Of a DNA stretch of 64,000 nt, positions 15,617 through 25,804 are shown piece by piece. Location of the stretch: NCBI RefSeq assembly GCF_031082405.1, contig NZ_JAVHJU010000041.1, positions 62,001 through 126,000 of the forward strand. Direction: 5' to 3'. The notes beneath the pieces were generated by a model. The model saw nothing but the letters and a program-made list of their open reading frames with translations. It did not search any database and had not been told where the DNA came from. The translations under genes and the position numbers were made by a program. This DNA is from Amycolatopsis sp. A133. GTDB lineage: Bacteria; Actinomycetota; Actinomycetes; Mycobacteriales; Pseudonocardiaceae. How positions within the stretch are numbered: position 1 is the first letter of the stretch; every line of letters starts with the position of its first letter.

Positions 15617-18600
15617 TCAGCCCGGAGGTGCCGGGAACGCCGGCGAGACGGCGGGCAACGTGGTGAAGGTGTAGCCGAGGAGGGTGTCGACCGTGCCGCC
15701 GTAACAGCCGCTTGAGTTCGCGGTGATGGTGTCGACGCCGGGAAAGACGCAGCGGTTCCGGCATCGAAGTGCCAGTCACCCGCCGCTGCCTCGTCGACAT
15801 CCGCCGCCACCTTGCGGACCTCACCGTCGCTCAGCGCTCGACCGAACACGCGGACGTCGTCGATGGGGCCGGGGAAGAACCCCGTGTCGGAGCCGTTCCA
15901 CTTGCCGCTTCCGAGGGTGAACGGGCCGGCGGCACTGGTCAAGGTGACACCGACCTGGACTGTGGTGAGTGCTCCGTTGACGTAGAGCTTGACGACGTGT
16001 TGCGCCGCGTCGTAGCTCATCGCGAGGTGGGTCCACTCGTTCGTGACCACCGCGACGTTCGACACGACGGCCGTGACAGCCGGATTGTTCTGATCGGACT
16101 GCGGGACCACCACCGCCCATTTGTGCAGCGTGCCGTTGTACTGCACCTGGAACCCGCTGACCGCCGCGCCGCTCTGGCCGAAGACGGTGTAGTTGGCGCC
16201 GTCCGCTTTCGACAGCACCGTCCACGCGGAAATCGAGAAACTCTGGCCGGTGTTGACGACTTGCCCGGACGTGACGGCGTGTCCCGTGATGCCGTCCAGC
16301 CAGGCTCCGCCACCGCTGCGGCCTCCGGCCCACCGGTAGCCCCCGGACAAGACGGCGTCATGACCTTGGCCGCTCATGTCCTGGACCCGTGCCGCGCCGA
16401 CATTCTCATCGAAGCCCCACTTGGCGACGTTCGCGGTCGGCAAGGTCGCCGGGCTCGTGTCCAGGGCTGGGTACGAGCCGTAGAGCGAGGAGATGTGGTC
16501 CCGGTCCAAGGCACCCGCGTAGAGGCGGACGTCGTCCACGGAGCCGGGCCAGAACTGCGCGGCCTGGCCCGCTTCCTTTCCACGTCCGAACGCGGCACCA
16601 CCGGTGGCCTGCCAGGCCGCGTTCACAGTGCCGTCACCGACCCGCTCGCCGTCCACGTACAGCCACGTCTTGTGAGACTGCTTGTCGTAGACACCGGTCA
16701 GGTGCGTCCACGTGTTGATCTCGGCGGACAAGGTCGACACAGCCGCCCTCGTCACGACGGCGTTGTCGCTGTCGGACTCGGCCATCTCGAACACCCACTT
16801 ACCGCAGGCATTCGAGTCGCCTGGCATGCCGTCGAAACAGAACGCGCTCATGTCATCCGCAACGTGCCCGAGGCGGAACTTGCTGGCCCGATTTCCATCG
16901 ACGCTGACCGCGGTGAACTTCGATACCACGTCGCTCTTGCGGTCGAGATAGACCCACGCAGACACGGTGAAGCTGTCGTCGGTGCGCAGGTCGACGCCGG
17001 TGGTGGAGACGGCACCGGTACTGCCGTCGAGCTTCACGGCGTTGCCGACCCGGCCTGGCATCAGCTTTGCCCCGGTGCTGCCGAGCGTGCCGGGCCGCGC
17101 GCCGATGGAGTCGGCAGTGTTGGTCCCGCTCGATTCGTCGAACTGCCAGTCGTGTACCAGGGCGAGGTCGCGGCCGGCCATGGTGCGGATCTCGTCGGTG
17201 AACAGGGCGCGGCTGTAGACCTTGACGTCGTCGGCCGCACCGACCAGCTGGTTGGCCCAGTTTCCGGCCCACTTCGCGCGGCCGATGTCGAATTCGCCGG
17301 TGGCGTTCCACGGCGTGCTCATCGTCCCCGTTGCCGAGAGCGTGCCGTTGACGAACAGCTGCATCTCACCGGTGGAAGCGTTGTAGGTCGCGGCGAGGTG
17401 GGTCCAAACCCCGGTCTGGACCGGCTGCGCCGACCGCACCCTGGGCGTCGAGGACGGGGAGTCGGCGTCGCTGCCGTTCATGCCGAACGCCCACCGGTCG
17501 TCGGTGGATCCGCTGTAGCCGAGGGTGAACACGGAGGTCCGGGTGCCGTTCTGGCTGGCGACCGCACCCCAGTCCGCGGTCTTGCTGCCCAACTTGACCC
17601 AGGCGGTGACCGAGAAACTCTTCCCGGAGTCAACGGCCGGAGCCGAGCTGATGTAGCCAATGGAGCCGTTGAAGCTCGCTGCGAGATCGCCCGGGTCCGG
17701 GTTGTTGGTCTGGCCCGGCGCCCAGTCGACACGGCCGTTCACCGTGCCGTTCTTTCCGTTGCCGGAGGTGTCCTGGGCGTTGCTGTCGAGTTTCCAGGTC
17801 GCCGCGGTGACGTCGTTCTGGGCTACGATGCCCTGGATTTCGTTGGCGGCCAGCGGGCGGGTATAGGCGCGGACCTCGTCGATGTCGCCTGACCAGAAGC
17901 CGGTGGCTGCGCCGTATTGCCCACGACCGATCACGAACGGCCCGTTCGCCGTCCATGGTGTCGTGGGCGCGGCGGCGGTGGCGGCTTGGACACCGTTGAC
18001 GTACAAGGTAACGGTCTTGGCTGTGCTGTTGTAGACGCCAGTCAAGTGCGTCCACACCCCGGCCTGGACGGAGCCTGCCGCCGACCGCGCGTCGAAAGGT
18101 GTGCTGCTGGTGGCGTCGACCGAGTTCATCCCGAAGATCCACGAGCCGTTGGCCTGCTTGAGGTGCAAGCCGCTGACGGTCGTTCCGTCCTGGGTGACGG
18201 CCGCCATGTCCGCAATCTTGCTCGGCTTGACCCACGCTCCGACGGTGAAACTCTGATCAGTCCGCAACGCCGGGCCGGAGGTGGCGGCATAGCCTCGGGT
18301 GCCATCGAAGCTGGCCGCTCCATTGACTGCACCGGCCTGCGTAAAAGTCGCGCCCGGCTGCAGGACTGCCATTTCGCCGCCCGCGGTGGCGTTGCGGGCG
18401 GTTGTGCCGCCGGTTTCGTCGAAGTTCCAGTACCCGCTGGTGACGTTGTCGCGGGTCACGATCGATTTGACCTCGGCGTCGTTCAGCGCGCGGTCGTAGG
18501 AGCGGACCTCGTCAACCGCGCCGGGCAGGTAGCCGCCGCCGACCGCACGGCCGACGGCGAACTCGCCGGCCGCCGCCCACGGCGTGGTCCAGGGCTGTGT

Positions 18601-21159
18601 TCCAGCGAGATCGCCGTTGACGTACAGCCGGATCTGCCCGGCCGCGGCGTCATACACACCAGCCAGGTGGGTCCATGTTCCGACCTGGGCCGGCTCAGTG
18701 GACAAGACAGTGGTCGTCGCCGCGGAAGGGCTGTCCGCAGTCCGCAGCGTGAAGGCCCATTTGTCGATGCCGCTGCCGGGGTAGCCGAGGGTGACCATCG
18801 AGGCGGTCGTGCCGTTCTGGCTCAACAGCACCGACCAATCGCTGGTCTTCCGGGCGAGATTGACCCACCCGGCGAAGGTGACACTCGTCCCGGTACTCGC
18901 CGAAACGGGGGCGGTGGCGTAGTCGTCGACGCCGTCGAGGCCGATCGCGGAACCGATCGCGCCCGGGGTGTAGGCCGGGTTGCCGTGCAGGGTCGCATCA
19001 CGGAACCCGAGGGTTGCGGTGTCCTTGGTGTTCCCGTCGAACGACCATTGGGCCAGCGGCCCGTTCCCCGCCCGTACGTAGAAGTGGTACACCCTGTTCG
19101 AGCTGCGGTGACCTGCCCGATCGACGCTCTGCACGAACAGGTCCCGCGGTCCGTCACCGGGCGGGGTCAACTTTACCGATGCCTTGCCGCCCAGTGCGTC
19201 GGCGTCGACCGATGTTGTCGGCGGGTCGTTCCAGCCGTACAGGAAGTGATCGACGTCGGTTACACCGTTGGCGCCGAAGGTGAACGTGTCGGGTACGCCC
19301 ACCCCGCCGTGCCACAGATTGTCTTCGCGGTACAGCGGTGCCGACACGACCGGTGGCTTGTCGACGCCCACTTGGTCGACGATGAACGGGCCTGGCCCGT
19401 TGCGCCAGTCGCCGCCGTCGCGGCCGTCGCTCCCCCACGCCGTCCAGGTGATCCGCTGGCCGTCGCGGCTGCGCAAATCCACATCGGTGCTGAAATACGC
19501 CCCCGAGGCCTGGTTCGGTCCGACGTCGCGGTGGTCGGTGCTCGGTCCTCCGTAGATGTCCCAGATGGGGTGGAGCTGGTCGTTGGCGTCCGGGTCCGAC
19601 AGGCGGGTCAGCAGCCGGATCGAGTTGTCCGCCACGTACGGGACGCCACCACACCAGCGGCACGGCGTCGGCAGCGGCGGGTCCGTCTTCATGTCGTACG
19701 GCGGGTTCGGACGAGTGTTGTACCAGACCCGCAACAACGTGCTCGGCACATCGAACCGACGCCAGTCGGCGGACTCGGACTCGTTCGCCGCGCGCATGAA
19801 GTAGGTCGAGACGCCGCCGGGGTTGATGTTGCCCGCCTGCGGACTGAATCGGACGCTCTGGTTGCCCCCGCAGCTGTCACCGCCGCTGACCCCGGCGTCC
19901 GCCACCCAATGCCCGGAGGGCATGTTGTTCCAGCTGGTGTCCCAGCCGAGACCCCAGTCGGCGTAGTACAGCTGATGGGTTGCGGTGGCACACTTCGGCC
20001 CGTGCACCACCGTGGTGTCGAAGGCCGTGCTCGTGATCGCGCGGCCGGCCAGGAAACTGGTGTCGAACTGGAAGTACGTGCGGGCGATCTTGATGCTGTT
20101 GCAGCTCGAGCCGTAGCACTGTCCGGACTTGGCCCAGGCGTCGCCGTCGTTCGTACCGTTGACGTAGCTTTGCTTCGGGTATCCGGAGAACACCTTCGCC
20201 CACATCGACTGGTTCCACGACTTCATGTCCGGGTCGACCACGACGGGGAACCGGGTCGCCGGATCTTCCAGCATCGCCATGTCCGGCTTCAGCCGCAGCG
20301 TCGAGCCGTCCACCGTGACACCCACGCGGGCCGGAGCAACCTCGGGGCCGCGGGAATCCCACATCGACGCCGACGGCGACACGAACACTGATTTCCCGGC
20401 ATCGTCGAGCGCCCGCAGCCGCCCTTCGGCATCGGTGTCGACCCGCAGGCCATCCGTTTTGAGGGTAAAAGCGACATTGCGCAGCGCAGGGTTTTTCGCC
20501 GCCGTCTTGTCTCGGACGACCAGGTGCTGTTGGTACCCGTCGACGTGTGCCCGCATCACCAGGTCCACGCCAGGCAGCACATCACGGTACGTGGCAGCAC
20601 CGTCTTGAAGTGCCGGCTTCGGCAACCGTCCCGGCCACGACAAGCTCATCCGCTTGCCGTCCCGCGCGAACTCGACCAACGGCGCATCGCCACCGGCGGA
20701 AAAAGCGAGATCCCCGACTGTCGCTTGAGGACGGATCAACCCCCCTGCTGAGGGTGCGAGCGTCGTGTCGACCGGAACCCACTTGTCACCACGCCGTATC
20801 CGCGTCGGCACGGCAGACAGCTCAGCGGACAGCAGCCCGTTCGGCCCAGCGAGCACCCGCTTGGTTTCGGTGGTCAGATTCGCCACTTCCACCGGCGTCC
20901 CCTGCAGCCGCGCGGCCGCGAACGCCGCGGCTTCGTCCGGAGCGGAGGCGACTGGAACAGCAGTCGGACCAGCGGGCTCACTGCCCGTCACGACTATTAG
21001 CACACCGGTCAGGACAACCAAGACCAGGCAAAGCGCGCGCAGCTTGAAGCCACGCGCCAGCTCACGACGCACCACGGCAGAGGACCCCCTCGGTCCGGTC
21101 GACGCGCGTCCCCGACGCCACGCAACCACAAAGTAAGGAGAACAATTCACGATCATCAA
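15617..21159 (-). CDS. Giant secreted LamG-domain protein (frameshifted near its end)
   Basis: About 1850 residues with an N-terminal basic stretch and hydrophobic signal-anchor (LCLVLVVLTGVLIVVTG). A ~650-residue N-terminal region follows, then five LamG/concanavalin-like jellyroll domains. Each opens with a W-x-F/L-D-x-N/E motif (LAQWSFDGNTKD, SGYWNFDETGG, AATWKLDSNAQD, LVHDWQFDESSG, VAKWGFDENVGA). Near 15750 the high-GC3 frame shifts. The better frame continues GVDTITANSSGCYGG to a TGA at 15617-15619, while the unshifted frame runs on with poor codon use to 15499. The start may be ATG 21159 or GTG 21075, which has GAGGGGG upstream. Such proteins commonly precede Rhs genes in actinomycetes; a binding or export partner role is inferred. 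Confidence 0.82.
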
Positions 21160-21842
21160 GGCTCGGCAAAAGCCGCCAACCAGGTGATCGATCGCATGTT
21201 CGAGTTACCGCGACGATCACTGGATGGCGTTTGCCCGTTTTGCCAGGTTCCAACTGTTGAGTGGTCCCAGGCAGGAATGAGGGGCGACCACCATCTCCAC
21301 GTCGTGACGAACTTCGTTCGTCGTGCTCGCACAGTAGAAGTCGCCGTCAGCCGCCTCGGCCAGGCGCTGATCGGGCCAGGGCCTCGGCAACAGACCAACG
21401 TACCCGCGACGAACTGGCCGCTGATGTTGTCACGCTACGGCGCCAGTGGCCTGCCGAAGCACTGACTGAGTCGGCGGTCTGGGTCTGGGCAACGCCAGCC
21501 GGACGCACGGTGACGGCTGCGACGGCCAGCGCCTGCAGCAGGACCCGTCCCCCCTCCGACCCGCCGACCACGGACCCACCGCATCGAACAACACCGGATC
21601 GCGCCCCTCGCTCGGGCTCAACACAGCAACCGACCTCCCGGCAACCCGCACCCACGCCCGCCGCCATCAACCTGCGCGGATACATCCGACAGAATCCGGC
21701 ACGCACGTGCCCGAGAAGTGCCCGAGAGGTCCCGCACACGGCGACAGAACGCGGCACAGTCCGGCACAAGTGATGTCCAGTGACCAGCCGAAAAGGTCTT
21801 GTCCGACATCACTCGGCACCGCCCGACACCCCAAAACGCGTT
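21160..21842. other. Island right end without a supported gene
   Basis: Frames in this 680-bp stretch are short, lack ribosome sites and give proline/arginine-rich low-complexity readings. It should hold the promoter of the LamG gene. Near the attachment site it holds short repeats (see 21687-21757). Confidence 0.5.
21687..21757. repeat. Short repeats next to attR (possible recombinase arm sites)
   Basis: CGACAGAATCCGGCAC (21687-21702) recurs as CGACAGAACGCGGCAC (21742-21757). Between them, GTGCCCGAGAA (21707-21717) and GTGCCCGAGAG (21718-21728) are tandem. Repeats beside a core site are typical of integrase arm-type binding sites. This is inference only. Confidence 0.4.
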
Positions 21843-21885
21843 CTCTTAACCAGCGGGTTCGGGGTTCGAGTCCCTGATGGCGCAC
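21843..21885 (+). repeat. attR direct repeat (43 bp)
   Basis: A perfect copy of 5937-5979. It probably represents the original 3' half of tRNA-Lys displaced by the island, since the tRNA's native-looking terminator follows directly. Confidence 0.93.
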
Positions 21886-21894
21886 CCTCCACCA

Positions 21895-21926
21895 CCCCAG
21901 GTCGATCCTCATTGACCTGGGGTTTT
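21895..21926. terminator. Original tRNA-Lys terminator
   Basis: CCCCAGGTC (21895-21903) pairs with GACCTGGGG (21914-21922) and TTTT follows. It sits 10 nt past attR, the position expected for the terminator of the uninterrupted tRNA gene. It may also serve the leftward LuxR-type gene. Confidence 0.85.
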
Positions 21927-21987
21927 GTGGTATCCGGAATCACTTCGTCCACTTCGGCTCTGTCCATTGTGGTGCGAATGCGCGGTA

Positions 21988-22350
21988 TCACCGCTTCTTC
22001 ACGTCCTCGGCCACGGCTGCGCGCCCGCTCATCCGGTACTTGGCCAGGATATTGCGCACGTGGGTCTTCGCGGTCTGGAGGCTGATGCCGAGCTCGCGGG
22101 CGATCTGGTCGTTCGACATGTTGCCGGCCAAGAGGACAGCGACACCCTGCTCCGCGGCGGTGAGGGACCGGAACCGTTCCTCCGGACCGTTGTCGATGTC
22201 GAGGGTGAGCTCCACGAGGTCCGACTGAAGCTGCCGGCAGCCGGCGACGATCCGCTGCAGGGCTTCACGCATCGAGCCGGCGTCCGGCGTGACCAAGGCG
22301 TCCTGCGCGAGCTGCCGCACGCTCGCGACGCGGGACGAGAGCAGCTCCAC
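21988..22350 (-). CDS. LuxR-family helix-turn-helix regulator
   Basis: This is a 120-residue DNA-binding protein. The C-terminal ~60 residues form a GerE/LuxR-type helix-turn-helix: FRSLTAAEQGVAVLLAGNMS, then NDQIARELGISLQTAKTHVR and NILAKYRMSGRAAVAEDV. The N-terminal half is a short helical region, not a full receiver or autoinducer domain, so the signal input is unknown. The GTG start at 22350 lacks a good ribosome site and the true N-terminus could differ. It is divergent from the gene at 22820. A regulatory link between the two is possible but unproven. Confidence 0.8.
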   Translation of the reverse strand: MELLSSRVASVRQLAQDALVTPDAGSMREALQRIVAGCRQLQSDLVELTLDIDNGPEERFRSLTAAEQGVAVLLAGNMSNDQIARELGISLQTAKTHVRNILAKYRMSGRAAVAEDVKKR

Positions 22351-22748
22351 GATGGGGTCGGCGGTGATCAGCGACGGTGTGTCGTCGACGCCTGCCGGCA
22401 GCCGGCGGACGCTCGGCTCGTGTCACCCGAGGCGACGCCGGCGTGGAGCGCGGCACCGTGGGGCCTGCTGCGCGGCGGGGCCGGCGACGCTCGCCACCGA
22501 CGCCGCGTTCGATTCGGAAGCCACGCACAGGACCGCCGTCGTCACCGCGAGCGGGCTATCGACCGGGAGACCCCGCTTCTCTTTTTGCGCGCGCGAAAAG
22601 AGACAGTTCTTGTCACCACGTACCCCCTGGCAGCAATAGCCGATCCGCGGTTACGCCATCCGTCGCAATCCGCCGATTGCCGCGCAGGCATTCGGCCCAG
22701 CGTTGCGGCTAAGCGGTCCGATCATCCTGTGCAGCAGGTACTGCTCCA
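22351..22748. other. Stretch without a supported gene
   Basis: Several frames are open because of GC content, but none has a ribosome site, consistent codon use or a recognisable pattern. It should contain the promoter of the leftward LuxR-type gene. Confidence 0.5.
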
Positions 22749-22780
22749 CCCTTTCGGGCAGGCGAACGTGCCCGAAAGGG
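22749..22780. promoter_or_regulatory. Perfect 12-bp inverted repeat upstream of the LQRTAGN gene
   Basis: CCCTTTCGGGCA (22749-22760) and TGCCCGAAAGGG (22769-22780) are separated by 8 nt. The site ends 39 nt before the ATG at 22820. It may be an operator, for instance for the adjacent LuxR-type protein, or a terminator of upstream transcription; no T-run follows. Confidence 0.45.
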
Positions 22781-22819
22781 ACACTGACAGGTCTTCGCCC
22801 CCCGCGGTACCGTGATCAC

Positions 22820-24178
22820 ATGGGCACTGATCGTGACCGGCGCGGGGTTTCGGATCACCAGATCCACCGGAAACCCGAAGTGCGGCGAGCAGAATTGCCG
22901 GCGCCGGACGCGGCGAACCTGCTGCACCTCCAGCGGACGGCCGGCAATTCCGCGCTGGCGAACTCGATTTCCCGGTTGCGCGATTCCGCCGAGGTGGCCG
23001 GGCCCGCGGTGCAACGGTCGGTGGCCGGTCCCGGGGGAATTCTGCGGTCCCCCGTCGAAATCTTCGCGTTGCTGGGCGTCGCAGCCAAAGACGAATGGGA
23101 GACCGCCGCGGCCAAGTCGATGATCGACGACCACATCGTCCGCACCGCCACCACGGCGGCAGGGTTGGACGGGGTCCGGTCGAGCCTGGCCGAGCGGGTC
23201 AAACTGGCCCAGGCGATCATCTCCATCGCGAACAACGGAATCCTCACCAAAGAAGACCGCGAACGGAAGCAGATCCGCGCCCAGCAATCCATCGACATGG
23301 AAACCGCTCCGACGGCGAGCAAGATCAGCGTCAGCCAGTCCGAGACCGGCGCGACGCAGGACGCCACCCAGGTGGCGGGCCTGCTCGAACACCAGGCCAT
23401 GAGCGTCCGGATGGAAAAGTACGTGGAAGAAGGCGGCCGGCAGGTTCCGGAGAAGTGGCAGCGCCCCGACTCGTTCCGGCCGGACGAGACCGGCCAGGCC
23501 AAGACGTCCATCGCGGCCGACCTGGAGATGCCCCTCGAAGCCTACGAGGAGGAGCGCAAGGGTTCGCGCCGGCACGCGACGCTGGAATACCTGGCCGTCA
23601 TGAAATCGCGTGGCGAAAGCGCGGGGCTGAAGAAACTCCTGGCCGAGCGGGCCGCCAATTCGGCCATCTTCGGCGGGCCGACCGAGACGACCGACGCCGG
23701 CAACCGGTCGACGTTCGCGGCGATGGGACTCGATCGGCCCAAGGAGGGTTCGCACGAAGTGCGGGTGAGCCGCTCCATGCCGGCCGGCGCGCTGGAGTTC
23801 ATCCTCTTGCCCCGCTGCCTGTACGCCTTCGACAGTTTGCTCCGTGCGCACATCAAAACCGACCTCACCCTGCACTACGTCGACGGCACGCACCAGGTGA
23901 GGGTCAGCTGGGTGCCCATGATCGGCATGCCGCAGCTGAGCTTCGAAATCGAATCTCCGGACTGGAAACAGGGGCTGAAAGAGATCCTGGAAAAGGAAAA
24001 GCGGATCTTCGCCCACGTGACCCGGCCCCTGCAGGAGCCCGCGCCACCACCGCCCCTGCCGCCCCGGTTCATGACGAGCAAAGCCATGAAGCCGCTCACT
24101 CCGGAAGAATTGCTGCTGGCCGCCAAGGTCATGGGCAAGAGGCGGGCGGAAAGGCTGCCGTCGCTGGGCATGCTCTAG
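22820..24178 (+). CDS. Protein with N-terminal LQRTAGN motif, unknown function
   Basis: This is a 452-residue protein with no signal peptide or membrane segment. Residues ~30-45 hold NLLHLQRTAGNSALANS. The L-Q-R-x-x-G-N-x-A motif recurs at the N-terminus of many actinobacterial proteins, several of them linked to extracellular contractile injection systems or DUF4157 proteins. The middle has charged helical stretches and the C-terminal part has ETTDAGNRSTFAAMG and SRSMPAGALEFILLP, then a Pro-rich linker (EPAPPPPLPPRF). I do not recognise a catalytic domain. ATG 22820 is chosen over the upstream frame because the motif then sits at the usual distance. Effector or cargo status is a hypothesis. 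Confidence 0.75.
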   Translation: MGTDRDRRGVSDHQIHRKPEVRRAELPAPDAANLLHLQRTAGNSALANSISRLRDSAEVAGPAVQRSVAGPGGILRSPVEIFALLGVAAKDEWETAAAKSMIDDHIVRTATTAAGLDGVRSSLAERVKLAQAIISIANNGILTKEDRERKQIRAQQSIDMETAPTASKISVSQSETGATQDATQVAGLLEHQAMSVRMEKYVEEGGRQVPEKWQRPDSFRPDETGQAKTSIAADLEMPLEAYEEERKGSRRHATLEYLAVMKSRGESAGLKKLLAERAANSAIFGGPTETTDAGNRSTFAAMGLDRPKEGSHEVRVSRSMPAGALEFILLPRCLYAFDSLLRAHIKTDLTLHYVDGTHQVRVSWVPMIGMPQLSFEIESPDWKQGLKEILEKEKRIFAHVTRPLQEPAPPPPLPPRFMTSKAMKPLTPEELLLAAKVMGKRRAERLPSLGML

Positions 24179-24282
24179 CCACCACCGTTGGGGAATGACT
24201 TCCCGGAACCGGCGGCAACCAGCGAAGTCCTGTCATCGCCGGCTCGCGAAGATTGACTCTTACGGACGTGAAAGATCGGCGC

Positions 24283-24288
24283 TAGGGT
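24283..24288 (+). promoter_or_regulatory. Possible -10 box of the conservon
   Basis: TAGGGT lies 145 nt upstream of cvnA in the 255-bp gap after the previous gene. A TTGACT occurs 24 nt earlier, too far for a standard -35 pairing. Assignment is weak. Confidence 0.25.
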
Positions 24289-24433
24289 CTTGCTCGCCAT
24301 AGGCGAGGCCGGCCTCGATGCGCCGTCCCGGTACCCAGTGCACGGCCGGGGCGGCACCGCAGGGAATTGCGTGGTGCGATTCGGCTCCGCACGCCTGAAG
24401 TCCCTGTCTCCGACCGCCACGAGGACCCGATCG

Positions 24434-25804
24434 ATGTCAGTGCAGTCACCCGCTCCCCACCACGCGAAGCGCCTGCCGGTGGGCCGAACCCTGCTCGTGC
24501 TGCCGGCCGCCGCCGTCGTCACCGGTGGGGTGTGGTGGTGGACGACGGCCACCGCGCCCGCGGCGGAACGGATGTTCGTGACCTGGTACGGCGGGGTGGC
24601 GGCCGCGGTGGTGTGCGCGACGGTCACCGTCGCCGCGTACTGCGTGCGGGCGGCGCGCCACTTCCGGAGCCGGATCGCGGTGCTGGACGGGGAAGTCGCC
24701 CGGCTCGCCGACGACACGCTGCCCGCCGTGGTCCGGCGGGTGCGCGACGGGGCGTCGGCGGACACCGCCCTCGCCGAGGTGCCCGGCTCGATCGACGGCG
24801 CCCACCGGCGGCTGCTGGAGACGGTCGCGCAGGAGATCGGCCGGGGCGAGCGCATGCGCGCGGCCACGATGGCGGCCTGCGCCAACGCCGCCGGCCGCGT
24901 GCAGGCACTGGCCACCAGCATGCTCGCCGACCTGCGGGAGATGGAAGGCCGGTACGACGAAAACGTCCTCGGCGACCTGCTCGACCTGGACCACAGCACC
25001 GCGCAGGCGGGCCGCTTGGCGGACAGCATCGCGGTGCTGACCGGAGCGCGTTCCGGCCGGCGCTGGACCAAGCCGATCGTGATGGAAAGCATCCTGCGCG
25101 GGGCGATGGGACGCATCAGCGCCTACCAGCGCGTGCGCACGCACTCGACCAGCACCGTCGCGATCGCCGGGTACGCCGCCGAAGGCGTCATGCACGCACT
25201 GGCCGAACTGATGGACAACGCCACCAGCTTCTCCCCGCCTTCGGAGGACGTGCACGTGTACGTCGAGGAGGTCCAGGCGGGTGTCGTGGTGACCATCGAG
25301 GACAGTGGCCTCGTCATGAGCCCCGCGGCGCTGGAGCGGGCCGTGCGGGCGGTTTCTTCCGAACCGCTGGACCTGACCACGCTGTCCGGAACCCGGCTGG
25401 GGCTGGCCGTGGTGGGCTGTCTGGCGCGCAAACACGGCTTGAGCGTGCACTTCCGGCCGTCCGCGCGGGGCGGCACCGGAGTGGTGGTCATGATCCCGCG
25501 GGAGCTGATCACCCAGCCCGGACCGGACGCCCCGAGCCCGGCGGAGGTGGGCACCCCGCCCGCCGGAGAGCCGCCCGCCGAACCCGCGGCCGCCGCGGCC
25601 ACGGCCACATCCAAGGTGGAGACCACGTCGTCCGGGCTGCCGCAGCGGCGTCGCGGGCAGACGCTGGCGGCCGCGCCCAAGCCGGTGCCGCCGCCGGCGC
25701 CGGGTCCCGCACGGGCCCGGGCCGACGCGGGGGCGAAGTTCAGTGCGTTCCACGCGGCCGGCCGGGCAACCCGCCTTTCCGCTCCCTCGGAGGACAGCCG
25801 ATGA
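24434..25804 (+). CDS. cvnA: Conservon sensor kinase-like ATPase CvnA
   Basis: This is a 456-residue membrane protein and first gene of a conservon. Two membrane helices lie at about 18-36 and 48-70, then a cytoplasmic linker and helical dimerisation region (GERMRAATMAACANAAGRVQ). The HATPase_c domain has the N-box ELMDNATSFSPPSEDVHVY and G-boxes EDSGLVMSP and GLAVVGCLARKHGL. The C-terminal ~100 residues are Ala/Pro-rich and disordered. Conservon complexes resemble eukaryotic G-protein-coupled signalling and affect development and antibiotic production in streptomycetes. ATG 24434 has GAGGA at proper spacing. The stop overlaps cvnB in ATGA. Confidence 0.92.
   Translation: MSVQSPAPHHAKRLPVGRTLLVLPAAAVVTGGVWWWTTATAPAAERMFVTWYGGVAAAVVCATVTVAAYCVRAARHFRSRIAVLDGEVARLADDTLPAVVRRVRDGASADTALAEVPGSIDGAHRRLLETVAQEIGRGERMRAATMAACANAAGRVQALATSMLADLREMEGRYDENVLGDLLDLDHSTAQAGRLADSIAVLTGARSGRRWTKPIVMESILRGAMGRISAYQRVRTHSTSTVAIAGYAAEGVMHALAELMDNATSFSPPSEDVHVYVEEVQAGVVVTIEDSGLVMSPAALERAVRAVSSEPLDLTTLSGTRLGLAVVGCLARKHGLSVHFRPSARGGTGVVVMIPRELITQPGPDAPSPAEVGTPPAGEPPAEPAAAAATATSKVETTSSGLPQRRRGQTLAAAPKPVPPPAPGPARARADAGAKFSAFHAAGRATRLSAPSEDSR

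Larger units (their letters stand above)
5937..21885. mobile_element. Genomic island in tRNA-Lys (about 15.9 kb), decayed
   Basis: The island is bounded by 43-bp direct repeats. It contains a tyrosine-recombinase stump next to attL, an insertion sequence, orphan toxin/immunity cassettes, an immunity-like gene and the Rhs and LamG genes, all reading leftward. No replication, excisionase or conjugation genes are seen, and the integrase lacks its N-terminal part. The island therefore looks immobilised and kept for its toxin cargo. Island status is inferred from the repeats plus the integrase remnant. Confidence 0.88.

Noticed and set aside
21184..21465. 93-codon rightward frame near the right end of the island
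   Set aside because: It contains CPFCQ but no second zinc-type pair, no ribosome site and no recognisable pattern. It is left as unassigned.
21843..21885. Second tRNA-Lys gene
   Set aside because: Only the 3' half is present; the acceptor 5' strand and D-arm are missing, so it is an attachment-site repeat.
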